The notes beneath the pieces are model-generated. The model was not told the DNA's origin. It did not search any database and saw only the letters and a program-made list of their open reading frames with translations. Positions 1-11,340 of a stretch of 64,000 nt of DNA are shown here, piece by piece. The position numbers were made by a program, and so were the translations under genes. The DNA comes from Odobenus rosmarus divergens (taxonomy: Eukaryota > Chordata > Mammalia > Carnivora > Odobenidae): NCBI RefSeq assembly GCF_000321225.1, contig NW_004451873.1, forward strand, positions 1 through 64,000, in the 5' to 3' direction. Every line of letters begins with the position of its first letter. The stretch's first letter is position 1.

Positions 1-165
1 AAAAAAAAAAAATAACACAATGGACATGGAGGGATTATAGATGAAACCAGACTGGTCATGAGCTGAAGACTATTGAAGCTGGTGACACATACATGTGGGT
101 TTACTATATTATTTCATGTATCTTTGATTATGTTTTAATTTCTTTGTAACAAAAAGTTTTGGAAG
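1..165 (+). repeat. Possible 3' end of an old L1
   Basis: The window opens with an A-run followed by AT-rich sequence (gaagctggtgacacatacatg, then ttactatattattt and a run ending aaaaagtttt) that resembles the 3' end of old mammalian L1 elements. The match is from memory and the element is cut by the window edge, so the family is not assigned. Confidence 0.4.
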
Positions 166-544
166 AGGTTTCCATTTTCTTCATTAACTAGGTATAAGCA
201 TGATTAAGTAAAGGTATTTAGCTAACTGCGAAGGACAAGGACACTACATGCAGTGTCCTAACTCTATGAATTGCAAATATCATAATGCCTAATATAATCT
301 AGGCATTTGAGAAAAAAATTATTTCTGGTTCTTGGGAAATATTTTTAATGAGTGATGATTTAGCATTTACTGGAATGTTCACATTTGCACAATATGGAAA
401 GCTCAAAGAAAAATGTTATCTCTAATGACCAAGTCATCACAGAAAAAGATATTAATTTCAAGGTGTCAGAGAAAGCATTTATCATATTCATATCTTCTCT
501 TCTTTCTAGTTCTTAACCTAAATGTGGCTTAGAATTTAGGTCAT
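166..544. other. Unassigned AT-rich sequence
   Basis: No gene, splice-flanked ORF or repeat family is recognised here. Composition is AT-rich like the L1 that follows. Confidence 0.5.
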
Positions 545-2255
545 AAAAAAAGAAAGTATTTATGGTATTGGCATAAAAACAGACACACAGACCAATGGAA
601 CAGAATAGAGAACCCAGAAATAAACCCATGCATATACAGTCAACTAATATTTGACAAGGGAGCCAAAAATACTCAATGGAAAAAAGACAGTCTCTTCAAT
701 AAACAGTGCTGGGGAAACTGGATATTCACATGCAAAAAAATGAAACTAGTCCCCCATTTTACATCACTCACAAAAATTAACTCAAAGGAGATTGTAGAAA
801 AATGTAGGACCTGAAACCATAAAACTTCTAGAAGAAAACACAAGGAAAAAGCTCTTTGACACTAGTCTAGGTAATGATTTTTTGGATATGACACCTAAAG
901 CACAAGCAACAAAAGCAAAAATAAGTAAGTGGGCTACATCAAACTAACAAGTTTCTGCACAGAAAAAGAAATGATTAATAAAATGAAAAGACAACCATGG
1001 AATGGGAGAAAATATTTGCAAACCACATATCTAACAAGGGGTTAACATCCAAAATATATAAGCAACTCATATAACTCAATAGCAAAAAAGCAAATAATCC
1101 AATTTTTTAATGGCCAAAGGACCTGAAAAGACATTTTCCCAAAGCTGTTCAAAAGGTACATCTTATGGTGCTCAATATCACTAATCATCAGGGAAATATA
1201 AATGAAAAATCACGAGTTATCACCTCACATGTGTTAGAATGACTATTATCAAAAAGACGAGATAACACGTGCTGGCAAGGATATGGAGAAAGGGGAATAC
1301 TTGTATGCTGTTGTTGAGAATATAAATTGGTACAACCACAAAGGAAAACTGTATAGAGGTTCCTCAAAAAAAATATAAATAAATAAAAGAAATACCACAT
1401 GATCCAGCAAATCCACTTCTAGGTATATAACTGAAGGAAACGAAATCACTATCTTGAAGAGATATATGCACCTCCTTGTTCACTGCAGCATTGTTTATAA
1501 TAGCCAAGACTTGGAAATGAAAGAATATAGATAATTTCAGACATATATACACATAAGAGAGTATTATTCCGCCATAAAAAGAAGGAAATCCTGCCATTTG
1601 AGATAATACGGATGAAACTTGAGGGCATTATACTAAGTGAAATAAGCCAGACACAGAAAGACAAATACTGGATGATCTTACCTACATGTGAAACCTAAAA
1701 AAAGCCAAACTCATAGAAACAGAGAACGGATTGGTAGAGAATAGAGATGGGTGGTGGGCAAAATACTTGAACATGGTCAAAGTGTACAAGCTTCCACTTA
1801 TAAGTTCTGGGGATATTAATATACAATATGATGGCTATAGCTAACAATACTGTATTGTATATTTGAAAATTGCTGGGGACAGATCTTTAAAGTTCTCATC
1901 ACTAGGGCACCTGGGTGGTTCAGTCCACTCAGGTCATGATCTCAAGGTCCTGGGATCCAACCTCCCCCTGGCCCTCCGTCAAGCCCTGTGAAGAGTTCCA
2001 TGTTCAGAGGGGAGTCTGCTTGTCCCTCGCCCTCTGCCCCTCCCCCTGCTCATGCTCTGTCTCTCTCAGATAAATAAAATCTTTAAAAAGTTCTCATCAC
2101 AAGGAAAAAATTTTGTGACTTATGTAAACTTACGGATATTAACTAAACTTATCGTGGTAATCATTTCACAATATATACATATTTGAAATCATTATGTTAT
2201 ACATCTAAAATTTAATGTTATATGTCAATGATATCTGAATAAAATGGAGTGAAAA
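545..2255 (+). repeat. L1 3' portion (ORF2 end plus 3' UTR), interrupted by a Can-SINE
   Basis: From about 565 the sequence follows the C-terminal part of mammalian L1 ORF2 in plus orientation (gcataaaaacagacacacag, then gaacagaatagagaacccag), through the typical caaatccacttctaggtat and ggaatcctgccatttgag regions, and ends in an L1MA/MB-like 3' UTR. Stops and small indels are frequent, so ORF2 is dead. A Can-SINE at 1905-2088 splits the 3' UTR and the L1 resumes after it. Short ORFs on the opposite strand at 1188-1664 are antisense shadows of this element. Confidence 0.85.
1905..2088 (+). mobile_element. Can-SINE inserted in L1
   Basis: tRNA-derived head (gggcacctgggtggttcag), shortened middle, CT-rich part and aataaaatctttaaaa tail. 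It is flanked by an exact 12-bp target-site duplication, agttctcatcac, at 1891-1902 and 2089-2100, so it arrived by target-primed retrotransposition into the L1 3' UTR. Confidence 0.93.
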
Positions 2256-2463
2256 AGATTTACATCAAACTGACCTCTGTTGTGGTATTTCAACATCAAT
2301 ATGGTAGGACACCCTGAAATATAGAACTTGCCTATATTACAAGTTGGGGTTTTCAGGCACAGCTTATACATTGGTTAAATCAGAGTCTTCTAATATTTTA
2401 TATGCATATATCTGGGCAACACTGTACTATAACACTAATCTAAAGTTAAAAAAAAAAGAAAAG

Positions 2464-2664
2464 GGGGCACCTGGGTGGCTCAGTCAGTTAAGCGACCAAC
2501 TCTTGATTTCAGCTCAGGTTATGATCTCATGGGTTGCGGTATAGAGCCCCATAATGGGCTCTGTGCTGGGTGTGGAGCCTGCTTAAGATACTCTCTCCCC
2601 ACCCCCTCCCTCTATCCCACCCTCCCGTCTCCCTCTCTAAAAATAATAAAATAAAATAAAAAAT
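2464..2664 (+). mobile_element. Can-SINE
   Basis: Complete head (gggggcacctgggtggctcag), box-B-like middle, CT-rich region and an A-rich tail of aaataataaaataaaa. The flanks share taaagttaaa (about 2441-2450 and 2666-2675) as target-site duplication. Confidence 0.9.
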
Positions 2665-3116
2665 AAAGTTAAACAGAAAAAAGTTAAAGAAATATACGAA
2701 AATACAGAAAAGTATTTCAAATGTACTTATATCTTAGATGAAAGGTTAAAACAGTGTTACTCTTCAGATGTGACAAATTATGCACTCGATTAAGGGTTTT
2801 TTTTACCCTGCTTTTAAGACCCCTCAGAAAGTGTCACAGCTCTATATATTGGTCCTAAGGGATTTATGCATTACAAAATATGAAAAACATGCAAGATTGC
2901 TAAGTAGGCTATCAGCTGCTTCCCTCTTGGTAACTAAAGTGACTCATAAATTATCTCAACAAACTAGTAGAATGTATTTATGCTAATGAAAGTGATTCTG
3001 CTACATACCTCTTACCAAACTGTAAAATTCAGTATTTTGTTTCTGCTGTTTCATAGAAATGCTAAGTGTTAACAGTAACAATAATAAACACAATCACAAG
3101 AGCTTAACACCCAGAC

Positions 3117-3143
3117 CAAAACAAAACAAAACAAAACAAAAAC
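3117..3143. repeat. Short (CAAAA)n tract
   Basis: About five tandem caaaa units, followed by acccc. No mobile element is visible immediately upstream, so its origin is unclear. Confidence 0.8.
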
Positions 3144-3240
3144 CCCTCAAGTAATGTATACATCTATGGCCATATTACAATTATGCACTAAATAACAAGA
3201 TATTTTGGTTATTGCTATTTTTTTAGAAAATGCCCTTGAG

Positions 3241-3510
3241 GGGCGCCTGGGTGGCTCAGTCTGCCTTCAGCTCAGGTCATGATCCCACAGCCCTGGGAGG
3301 GAGCCCTGCATCAGGCTCCCTGCTCGGTGGGGAGTCTGCTTCTCCCTCTCCCGCTGCCCCTCCCCCTGCTTGTGTTCCCTTTCTCTCTCGCTCAATCTCT
3401 CTCAAATAAATAAAATCTTAAAAAAAAAAGAAGAAAGAAAAGAGGAAAGAAAAGAAAAGAAAGAGAAGAAAGAAAAGAAAGAAAAGAAAGAAAAGAAAGA
3501 AAGAAAGAAA
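3241..3510 (+). mobile_element. Can-SINE with internal deletion and long GAAA tail
   Basis: The head gggcgcctgggtggctcagt runs straight into ctgccttcagctcagg, missing the usual tggttaagcgt segment of the tRNA-like part. The tail has grown into a (GAAA)n microsatellite at 3421-3510. The flanks agaaaatgcccttgag (to 3240) and agaaaatgctcctgaa (from 3511) form a target-site duplication with a few mismatches. Confidence 0.92.
3421..3510. repeat. (GAAA)n microsatellite, SINE tail
   Basis: Almost pure A/G sequence of gaaa and aaaag units derived from the poly(A) tail of the SINE at 3241. Length polymorphism is likely from its structure. Confidence 0.9.
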
Positions 3511-3564
3511 AGAAAATGCTCCTGAATTCCAGCCAGGGATCCCAGGAATAAGACTTCATTTCTT

Positions 3565-4045
3565 AGCAGTCTCCAGATTCAGAAGAGAAAAGAGTGTGGC
3601 AGACTTCTAGCTATTCTCCAATACCCATTTTCCTTTCTATATGGTAATAGAACTGCTGGGTTTTAGCTGGACAGATGATCTTGTGGAATACAGACTACTT
3701 ATGCCAGCTGTCCATGCAGTTAGGATGGCCACAGCTCTAAGTTCTGGCCACTGTGCTGAAGGAGGTAGTACCACGTGACACTTATGGGAAATCTTCCTTA
3801 AGAGACAGCAGGTATATATCCTTCTGTTACTTTTTGATTCCTTCCTCCACCAAGCTATCTAGGATATCACTTCTATCTTGGACTACTAGACCATGGCTAC
3901 GCATGGCAGAGGAACAAAACAGAAGGCTCCTCAGTTCCTGACACTGTGGAGTGTCATACCAGCCCTGCACTTTTATGTGGAGAACAATAAACTTTCACCT
4001 TATTTAATCCACTGTTATTTTATATTTTCTGTTACTCAGAGCCAA
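3565..4045 (+). repeat. Old LTR-like repeat
   Basis: Contains a late caataaactttcacctta polyadenylation-like segment followed by ccactgttattt and ends near gaatcctaatac, the pattern of old mammalian MaLR/ERVL-type LTRs. A similar layout recurs at 36990-37470. No internal retroviral sequence adjoins it. Family name not assigned. Confidence 0.45.
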
Positions 4046-4194
4046 TATGAATCCTAATACAAAATATAACCTGTTAACTCTTCAAAAAAAAAAACAAAAC
4101 AAGCTGCATGAAAGAATAACTCTCAATGACACTCCTACATCTACATAAGAGAAAATACCACTGTAGGAAGTGGTAGTGTACAGCACAATGAGGA

Positions 4195-4385
4195 CTGGCT
4201 TGAAGAAGACCTGAGTTTTAGAATTAGTTCTACTTCCTACATAAACCTTTGGCAAGCCATTTAACCTAGGCAGGCCTCAGCTTCTTCTATAAAATGGTAG
4301 TAAAATAGATCTAAAGAGTGGTGAGAATTAAATTGGAAGAGGTTGATGAAAACACAAATTGTAAAGAGCTATACAGTATCAGTAT
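4195..4385 (+). repeat. MIR SINE
   Basis: Degenerate MIR core: cctttggcaagccatttaacc, then a cctcagcttcttctataaaatgg segment corresponding to the conserved cctcagtttcctcatctgtaaaatgg, followed by gtgagaattaaat. Confidence 0.75.
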
Positions 4386-4489
4386 TACTTTGTCAATTAT
4401 TCCTTCTTCCCCACCTTTCCTTCAGAATTGGGGCATGAGGATGGACTGCAGTACTTAAACATAACTAGAGTGTCACCCCCCCAGAGATC

Positions 4490-4615
4490 GATTCATTAGG
4501 TTTAGCACAGGAACCATGATACTGCATTTTCAACAAGCACCCCAAGAGACTGTTGAAAGCAGTCAGCCCATTACACCTTGGGAAACACTGCTCTATGATC
4601 AGGCCCTACCCATTC
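4490..4615 (-). repeat. MER5-like DNA transposon fragment
   Basis: The stretch from ggaaccatgat to ttgggaaacactgctc resembles a short nonautonomous hAT-Charlie element read in reverse. Diverged; family from memory. Confidence 0.4.
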
Positions 4616-4789
4616 TTGTAATCCTGTGCTTGAGTGCTCCAATATTTTAAGACTGTGATGAAACACAAGGAAAGTTCCATAGCCTCTCCAGTGCCTAACT
4701 AAATGCTAAGTAGCCAGGAGACAATTTAATAATATTTTGTTGAACTGATTAACTGAAGTGGAAAATGACAAAGTGGAACTGAATCAAAT

Positions 4790-5545
4790 GACCCACTATG
4801 GACTTCCATTTCTGGCCAACAAAATAACAGTAAATTTACCCTCCTGCCTTAAACAACTAAAAAACAGAACAAATTAAAGGAAACAAGTTTTCAGGGCACT
4901 GGATATCAGGTAATAAAAACCATGATTCCTGAGATATAATGAAAAACGAAGGTGAGCCTTACGACTGCCCTAGATTACTTCTTGGAGAAAGTTTCCAGGC
5001 CAAAGTACCAAGAGGAGGAGCCCAGGCAGCACAGGGTAATGTTTCCTTGAGTTGAGGGGACAGAGCTGTGAGTCCAGGGAGGACAGTGTGGCTACAGTTC
5101 ACAGGACAGAATACCAGAGAGAAAACTCCCAACACCTGCAGAGATTCCTCAACTCTTTGGAATATATATATGTGAGGCTGGGCAAAGAACCACTTGAAAA
5201 GATTGAAGGGAACAATCCTAAGACCTCACATAGGGCAGGGAATAGTGCCTGTTCTCATCAGCTAGGGTGAAAACCCGCATAATTTACAGGGCATTGGGTA
5301 GAATACCCTGAAGAGTTTTACCTCAGGAGTGAGAAAAAAATTAGCCCTAGGTCAAATGTTGCTCTGGTCCCACCTGACAAAGCTTAAAAGCAAGACTTGA
5401 AAGAATCAAACTGTTTCCAGAGAACTTATCCCAGAAAATTCAAGAATATTTATAGGAAGACAAAAATATCCTGCATCCAACAGGGCAAAATTCACATCAG
5501 GCATCCAATCAAAAATTACCAGACATGTAAAGAACTACTATTTTA
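4790..5545 (+). repeat. Old L1/HAL1-type 5' region to ORF1 fragment
   Basis: Non-coding A/G-rich sequence ending in catccaatcaaaaattacca gacatg, a stretch characteristic of the 5' UTR/ORF1 region of old L1-type elements. No open ORF1 remains; the longest frames are 70-80 codons. Confidence 0.6.
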
Positions 5546-5699
5546 CTTTTTTAAAAATCATTTTCTTGGGATTTTACTAAATCTTAAATTTTCCTTAAAA
5601 AAAGCAAAACTGTCATTTTTATCATTTACACTCTGTTAATCTCAAAATCCCTCATCTACATAATTGAAGTGCTATTCCCTCTATGAAATATTAACACTT

Positions 5700-5915
5700 T
5701 GAAGACAAACAGCATAGCTGGTTAAAAGCACAGCCTTTAGAGGCAGGAAACCCAGGCTCTGAATAAATTCTTATTCATAACTTATCCCTGTGTTCCTGGG
5801 CAAGCCACTGAACCTCTCTTGAGTTTTCATTCAGTTTTAGTATGACAGTATTTGCTTCATAGGACTTCTGTAAGAAATAAAGTAAATACCTAATAAATAG
5901 TAACTATCATGCCGT
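5700..5915 (+). repeat. MIR SINE
   Basis: Near full-length: the tRNA-like head agcatagctggttaaaagcac, the cctgggcaagccactgaacc core and the 3' portion ending in aaatacctaataaatagtaac. Confidence 0.85.
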
Positions 5916-5954
5916 AATTATCACATTATCATAAGGAAAGTTTAAAAAAGTTAG

Positions 5955-6070
5955 TACACACTCAAACATTCGCTGAGCAACAAGCAATCATGTGCTAGTT
6001 AAGATGCAGGCACTAGGAATACAATGAAAAAAAGGGTACCGTTGAGAGGACCTGAAGTATATCTTATGTT
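5955..6070 (-). repeat. Possible L2 3' end fragment
   Basis: caggcactaggaatacaatga matches the reverse complement of the L2 3' tail; the rest is too diverged to define edges. Confidence 0.35.
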
Positions 6071-6594
6071 GGATCTGCGTTTAGAAGTTCATCTCAAGTA
6101 CAAACTTCATATTCTATTTCTTAATTTCTAAGTAGGGCAATTATTTTAAGTCCTCCTATAAAAATTAAAGGTTGATTTTTTTTTCCCTTTGAAAGGAAAA
6201 AATAAGAAATTGTCAGGTTCAACCAATTAGGGCATGTCCAAGAAATCCTGGAATCTGAAAAACATGGTAAAACTTTAACTTAAAAGCAACCTACAATTTA
6301 ACATCACCTTTCAAAATTATTCTCAAATTAGTAGGCTAAATTGTATTCAGACATAAAATACACAAAATGGACCAAACTGTTATTATGATAATCTTTTCAG
6401 AAAGGCTTGGGCTAACAGATGTAAGGAATTAAAACCAAGTTCAAGTTTGTATTTCATTTGCTCATTCCACTTAAATGACAGATGGCTTAAATATTAACCC
6501 TATTAACAAGACATTTGCATATTCATTATGAATCTGATTGCCTTACTTCATAAGTCCATGAATTCATTTTATTAATTTTACTGTACGGCTGCCC

Positions 6595-6800
6595 ATTTCA
6601 TGCAAGGTCTTCAAAACCCTTGCCTCTCCAAGTGTGGTCCTAGAACCAGCACCATCAGCATCACCTGTAAACTTGCTAGAACTACAGAATTTTATTCCGC
6701 ATACCAGACATACTGAGTTGGAATCTGCATTAAAACAGACTCCACGTGTAATTTCTATGCACTATGAAGTCTGAGTAGCATAGTTCTAAACTGTTGATTT
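6595..6800 (-). repeat. MER5-like hAT-Charlie fragment
   Basis: ccaagtgtggtcctagaacc and agcaccatcagcatcacctg followed by a diverged body and gcatagttctaaac are typical of a short MER5-type element in reverse orientation. Confidence 0.6.
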
Positions 6801-8035
6801 TTTTTCACACTTTTTTTTTTACAGTATTATAAAAAGCTTATTTGCTTCCAAACTGTTGATTATCTCCAGATAGTTATTTTCATAATAATTCAGTTCAGAC
6901 AAATAAATCAAACAGATAGATATATTAGATGTTCTATATATAATACTTATGTCTCAGACTTGACCTCCCCTCTCAACCAGGATTTCAAGTCTTAGAAGAT
7001 TTACACTATCCATATTTTCTCAAGTCAACATTTTTGTGGCCACTAGCATGTGGTCATTGTGACAAAATCTCTGTAATTAAGTAACTATATAGAACAATAC
7101 CAGATCAGTTCTTCCTATAATTTCAGAAAAAAATGAAAAAACTCAAAGTAGTTTAAACCAAGGTTCAGCTTGAAAGTTCCCTAGGGAAAAAACGACCAGA
7201 ATGACTCTACCTTCCACAATAATATATTTTTATGCTTTACCTAACACATATTTTTTACTGCAGGTACCATATATTTTTAAAATAAGAAATTCACATGGGA
7301 CTTAGGACAGTTCTTTAGATGGCTCATCTTTTATTATTACTATTGCACAATAGTCACAGTGCACATAAAATAGAACAAATCTTGTTTTCTCTTTCGTTTT
7401 TCCAAAAAGAAAAATGACAGACCTAGGCTGAAACTGATCACAGCAGGTAGGATGCTTCAGCACAGATTCAAAGGAAGGTACAAATGTTCAGTTTTCAAAA
7501 GCGCTGCAAAAGCCAACTTCATATCTTGTCACTGCAGCTGTGGCTTTATGCCAAACATTTGAAAACTGTTGAAAAGTGCCATTCCTCATAAGCAATTATG
7601 AAGAGCTTTGCAAAAAGAAGGGGGAAATAACTGTAATAACAATGAACTCCTTACAATAGCCAAATGTCCATGGCCTCTGGGTTGCAGGATAAGAATCCGA
7701 GAGTTACCCATATGCATCTGAGCCAATGCACCCAACACAGATGCCTTAGGAGAAAGGGTTTGAAGGGGTGGTAAGAGAAGGTATGAAGGAACGTGTTGGG
7801 CAGACTCAGAAATTAAATATTCCTCAAACATCCCCAGTTTTTTATAAGACACAATTATAGATCAGACATCCTTCAATTTAACTTCATTCATCCTTTTTTG
7901 CGTTTGCAGCCTATATAATTTCTCAGGATACAGCATTCTGCAAGAGTACAACTAGGCACTGAACGCCTTTTTTTATGGTTCTAGATATATTGATTTCAAA
8001 CTTTAAGTAGTCCCCTAGCTCTAACATTCGACAAT
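6801..8035. other. Unassigned, partly unique sequence
   Basis: No repeat family is recognised over most of this stretch. On the minus strand a canonical AATAAA lies at about 7328-7333 and a stop-free frame of 88 codons at 7586-7852, which could mark a 3'-terminal exon of a minus-strand transcript starting in the CpG island at 10 kb. I find no convincing minus-strand acceptor, so this remains a possibility only. Confidence 0.35.
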
Positions 8036-8039
8036 TTGG

Positions 8040-9745
8040 TGAACAATTCATTATGCCCCATCTCTACTCTCATCCACAATCAAGCCTCTCAAAGAATTGT
8101 CTAGCCATGGTGGCTCCGCTCCCTCACCCACCAGTCACCCTTCAGCCTACCTCATCTGGCTTCCACCACTTCACTCCCCTGAAACTTCTCTTGGTAAAGA
8201 CCATAAGGACCCTCATGTTGCTAAATCCAATGGACAGCCCTTAGTCATCATTCTTCTCCACTTTGCAGCATCATTCAACAAAGTTCATTGTTCTCTCCCT
8301 CTTAAAATAACTTTCTGTAGCTTTGATGGACACTTCTCCTGGGTGCCTCCCCAACTCCCTGTCCCCTGTCAATCTTCTTTAGGGACTCTGTCCCCTCTAC
8401 CTAACCTACAAATGTTGGGCCATCTTGGGACTCAGTCCTGGAATTTCATGTAATCTCATAACTATAAATTTCACCTTCATGCTGATGACACATTCATCAC
8501 CAGCCCACATCTTTCTTCTACACCAGTATACCCAGCTACCTATTCAGCACTCCACTTGAACGCTTCACAAACACATTTAAACTCAATACATCCAAAACTG
8601 AAGCCTTGGATCTTTCTATCACTGTTCCTCCTCCAATGCTTTCCATTCCCCAACCATCTACCCAGTTGCTCCTGCTAGAAGCCCAGAAGTCCTTTCCTCC
8701 CACATCCAATCAACCTCCAAGTCCTATCATTTTGGCCTCCAAAATATAGTTTTAATATGCCCAATTTCCCTATTCCTACTGCCATCCTCTCCAAACTACC
8801 CCCACTCTAGTCGAAGTCATTATCATCACTTGCCTGCAATAATACCATTCTAAGTGATCTTCCTGAATCTACTCATATTCCCCTTCAACCCCGTCTTCAG
8901 ACTTCAGCCAGAGTGATCTTTCAAATATGAGAATTCTACTTAAAACCCTTCAGTGGCTTCCAACCGACTTTAGGATAATGTTCACAAGGCACCTGTCTAC
9001 CTCTCCAGATAATCTCACCTTATGCTATCGCTCTCTTTGTTCTCTAAGCACCAGCCTCTTTTTCTCTGTACATTATACATGCTGAGGTTTTCCAGGTGTA
9101 GGGCCTTTGCACATGCTGCAAATGCTACCTGAAATATTTGTTCTTTTACTCTTCCACCCTCTGCTACCCAAATCACACTAACATACACATGCACAGGCAT
9201 AATCCAAAACTTCAGGGTCCACATCCAACAGTCAAACCAGACCAAAAGGAACTGAACGACGAGCAACTCTTGGCATTAAAGTACACACCACCACAACAAA
9301 AAATAGTAACAGCAAACCCTTATATAATTTTACCAGGACTGTTTGAAGTAATTTATATATATTGACTTATTCACTGCTCACAAGAATCCTATGAAGTGGA
9401 TACTATTATTATCTCCATTTTAAAGTAAGTTTAAAAAGGTACAGAGAGGATCAATAACCCAGCAAGGTCAGAGAAATTCAGTAGCAAAACAAGGATTCAA
9501 ATTTAGTCCTTCTGTGTGAGTGCTTGACTGCCCCTAGCATGACAACTTGGTCATGGACTATTCAACCTTCCCTTCCACATAAGGGATGTGGAACTGGTTT
9601 AAATAATTATAAAGTTATTTGGTTAAGTACTTGTCCTCCACTAGGCTGAAAACATAAATGAGGGTGGGGACCATTTCTATCTTGTTCACTGACATATCCC
9701 CAGCACCCTGAATAAAGCCTAACACATAACTGCTGCTCAATAATC
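8040..9745 (+). repeat. L2 LINE, RT region to 3' end, split by a MIR
   Basis: The region 8130-8300 (tctggcttccaccacttcact, gttgctaaatccaatggaca) is the L2 reverse-transcriptase region, and its plus-strand frame at 8097-8453 keeps a recognisable but degenerate trace of it. The 3' portion follows at 8880-9160 (cttcagtggcttccaacc, gtagggcctttgcacatgctg) and the terminal part at 9620-9745 (tatccccagcaccctgaa, ctgctgctcaataatctgctg). A MIR sits between the last two blocks. At about 1.7 kb this is a long L2 copy. Confidence 0.85.
9335..9560 (-). repeat. MIR SINE (reverse) inside L2
   Basis: Reverse-complement MIR: attcactgctcacaagaatc, tgaagtggatactattattat, ctccattttaaagtaag and a caaggtcagagaaattcag region. 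It interrupts the L2, giving their relative age. Confidence 0.75.
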
Positions 9746-9829
9746 TGCTGAACATAGGACTACTGCCTTGCGTAATTATACTGAGAATGTACTGGATCCA
9801 ATTATGACATTATGTATATATTTTCTGTT

Positions 9830-10480
9830 AGCTGTCGGCTAGGCAGTCCTGTCAGTCCCGCGGTGGCCCCTCCTCCCGCCTGGGTGGCATTCGGGGGACT
9901 AGGCCCAGTGTGGCTGCTGGCCTCGGTCTTCCCTCTCCCCCCGGGGCGTTGAGCGCCTCCCGGCCTTTCCTGCCCTCAGGCCTCACCTTCCACGTGGGGG
10001 AAGGGGCTGTCCCAGCGTCCTGACCAGGCCCTGGCGGCTCTCCGGTGCCCGAGGGCATGAAGCGGCCGTACCGCTGGAGAGGCCACTGAGCCGCGCCTCC
10101 TCCCGCGAGCGCGAGGCCTGGCGGCTCTTTTCCCGCCTCCGCCATGTTGGGCCTCAAGACGTGCACAGCAGGCGGGCACTTACCAATCCGCGCAGCTAAC
10201 CAATCAGGAAGCGAGATGGCCCAAGGCCCACCTTCCCCGCCAGTGGAAGCCAATGGGCGGACTCCGAAGACTCCTGCAGGGGGCTGCTGGGGTTGTGGGC
10301 GTCACTCTGGGCCCCGTGCGCCTTCTCCTGTGGGTGGGCGAAGTGGAGATGGTAGCTTCCACGTGGAAGTGGGGTTGTGGCGCTTGTAGATGGTAGTTGG
10401 CCTCGCCTCTGCAGCACTGGGGCCCTCACCTTCCCTCGGGCAGCGGAAGTCACGGTCCAGCCGCTCTAACTGGGACATTT
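9830..10480. promoter_or_regulatory. CpG island, likely (possibly bidirectional) promoter
   Basis: The only CpG-dense, GC-rich block in the window, surrounded by AT-rich repeats. It holds three CCAAT boxes on the plus strand (10183-10187, 10200-10204, 10250-10254), CACGTG E-boxes at 9991-9996 and 10360-10365, and a YY1-like ccgccatgttgg at about 10139-10150. CCAAT boxes lie just upstream of the minus-strand ATG at 10145, and the same boxes could also serve a plus-strand start near 10.3 kb. This is the standard layout of a housekeeping promoter. Which transcript it drives cannot be told from the sequence. Confidence 0.85.
9987..10145 (-). CDS. Candidate first coding exon, unrecognised gene
   Basis: The minus-strand ATG (10145-10143) has A at -3 and G at +4, overlaps a YY1-like element, and opens a frame beginning MAEAGKEPPG. 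The frame runs exactly 53 codons to GAAG|GTGAGG, a near-consensus donor (GT at 9986-9985), leaving phase 0. Reading on past the donor stays open to 9852 but becomes Arg/Pro/Gly-rich, as expected of intron sequence in a CpG island. The peptide is rich in Gly, Pro and Ala, has no signal peptide or membrane segment, and I do not recognise it. Downstream exons should lie below 9.8 kb or beyond the left edge; none was found with confidence. The alternative is a non-coding first exon. Confidence 0.5.
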
Positions 10481-10815
10481 CCGAAAACTGGCTGATTCCC
10501 TGTAACTTCTACGCGCTGGGACTAGGCCGGCTTTCTGAGGCTGCGTGGACGAGTGTGTTTCCCCTACAGCAGCCTTTCAGATGGCAACGTCCCTGCCCAC
10601 CCCAAACCCATCACAACACAGCATCAATTCTACCCGCCATTCACGAAGTAAGGCTATTTTCTCCTCATCCTGTGACCCTCTGGACAAAACTCCAGACGGT
10701 CAAGTTGTTGCCAAAAGAGAGGAGCAGTTGGGTGGGATGCTGCCGGCCATAAAAGGTGTGCCCCAGTCAAGCAGCAGGTGCAACTAAATGACAGGTCTGG
10801 GTGAATTATAGTCGA
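10481..10815. other. CpG-island shoulder, unique sequence
   Basis: No repeat is recognised. A plus-strand frame of 120 codons (10390-10752) overlaps the island edge, and a donor-like gaa|gtaagg lies near 10647, so a plus-strand first exon is possible. The protein has no recognisable features and the frame could be chance in GC-rich DNA. Confidence 0.3.
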
Positions 10816-10819
10816 CAAA

Positions 10820-10985
10820 GCACTTCTACATCTGTTATTTCATTTGTCCTCCCAACAACCTTGTGAATTAAAGCAGCAAAACAGAGATTACTGCCCCCAT
10901 TGAATAGATGGGAGGCAAAATAAGGTCCTGAGGGTAAAAGCGATTTGTCCAAGGTTACACAGCCAGGGTAAAACTGTGGTCTCCA
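10820..10985 (-). repeat. MIR SINE (reverse)
   Basis: tttgtcctcccaacaacctt, ttactgcccccattgaatag and gtccaaggttacacagccag match the reverse-complement MIR core. Confidence 0.85.
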
Positions 10986-11179
10986 CAATCTCTCCAAGTG
11001 TCTGCCACCCTCAAGAAGAATTTATGTATTCATTGAGTCTGTGTCAAACCAGAAGCAGAGTATACAGAGGATGGAGACTATGTTAACCAAACACATAAAA
11101 TAGAGTTATAATGCAAATAATTTTTAAAACTAAATGTCAAAGGGTAGTATATGCATAGACAATGGTTAGAGAGGTGGTA

Positions 11180-11340
11180 GTTTATTCACTCTACAAAGCA
11201 CTCATTAAATATCCACTGTATGTAACTATACTGGTCACTATAGGGGTTACAGAAATGGGTAAGGCATGTATCTAACCTTCTAGGACCTCATGCATCTAGC
11301 CTTCTAGGATCTTATAAGGAAAACAATGAGAAGTACCCAT
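11180..11340 (-). repeat. L2 3' end fragment (reverse)
   Basis: cactcattaaatatccactgt, ggggttacagaaatgggtaag and ttctaggacctcatgcatct fit the reverse complement of the L2 tail, with a short local duplication of the ccttctagga segment. Confidence 0.55.
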
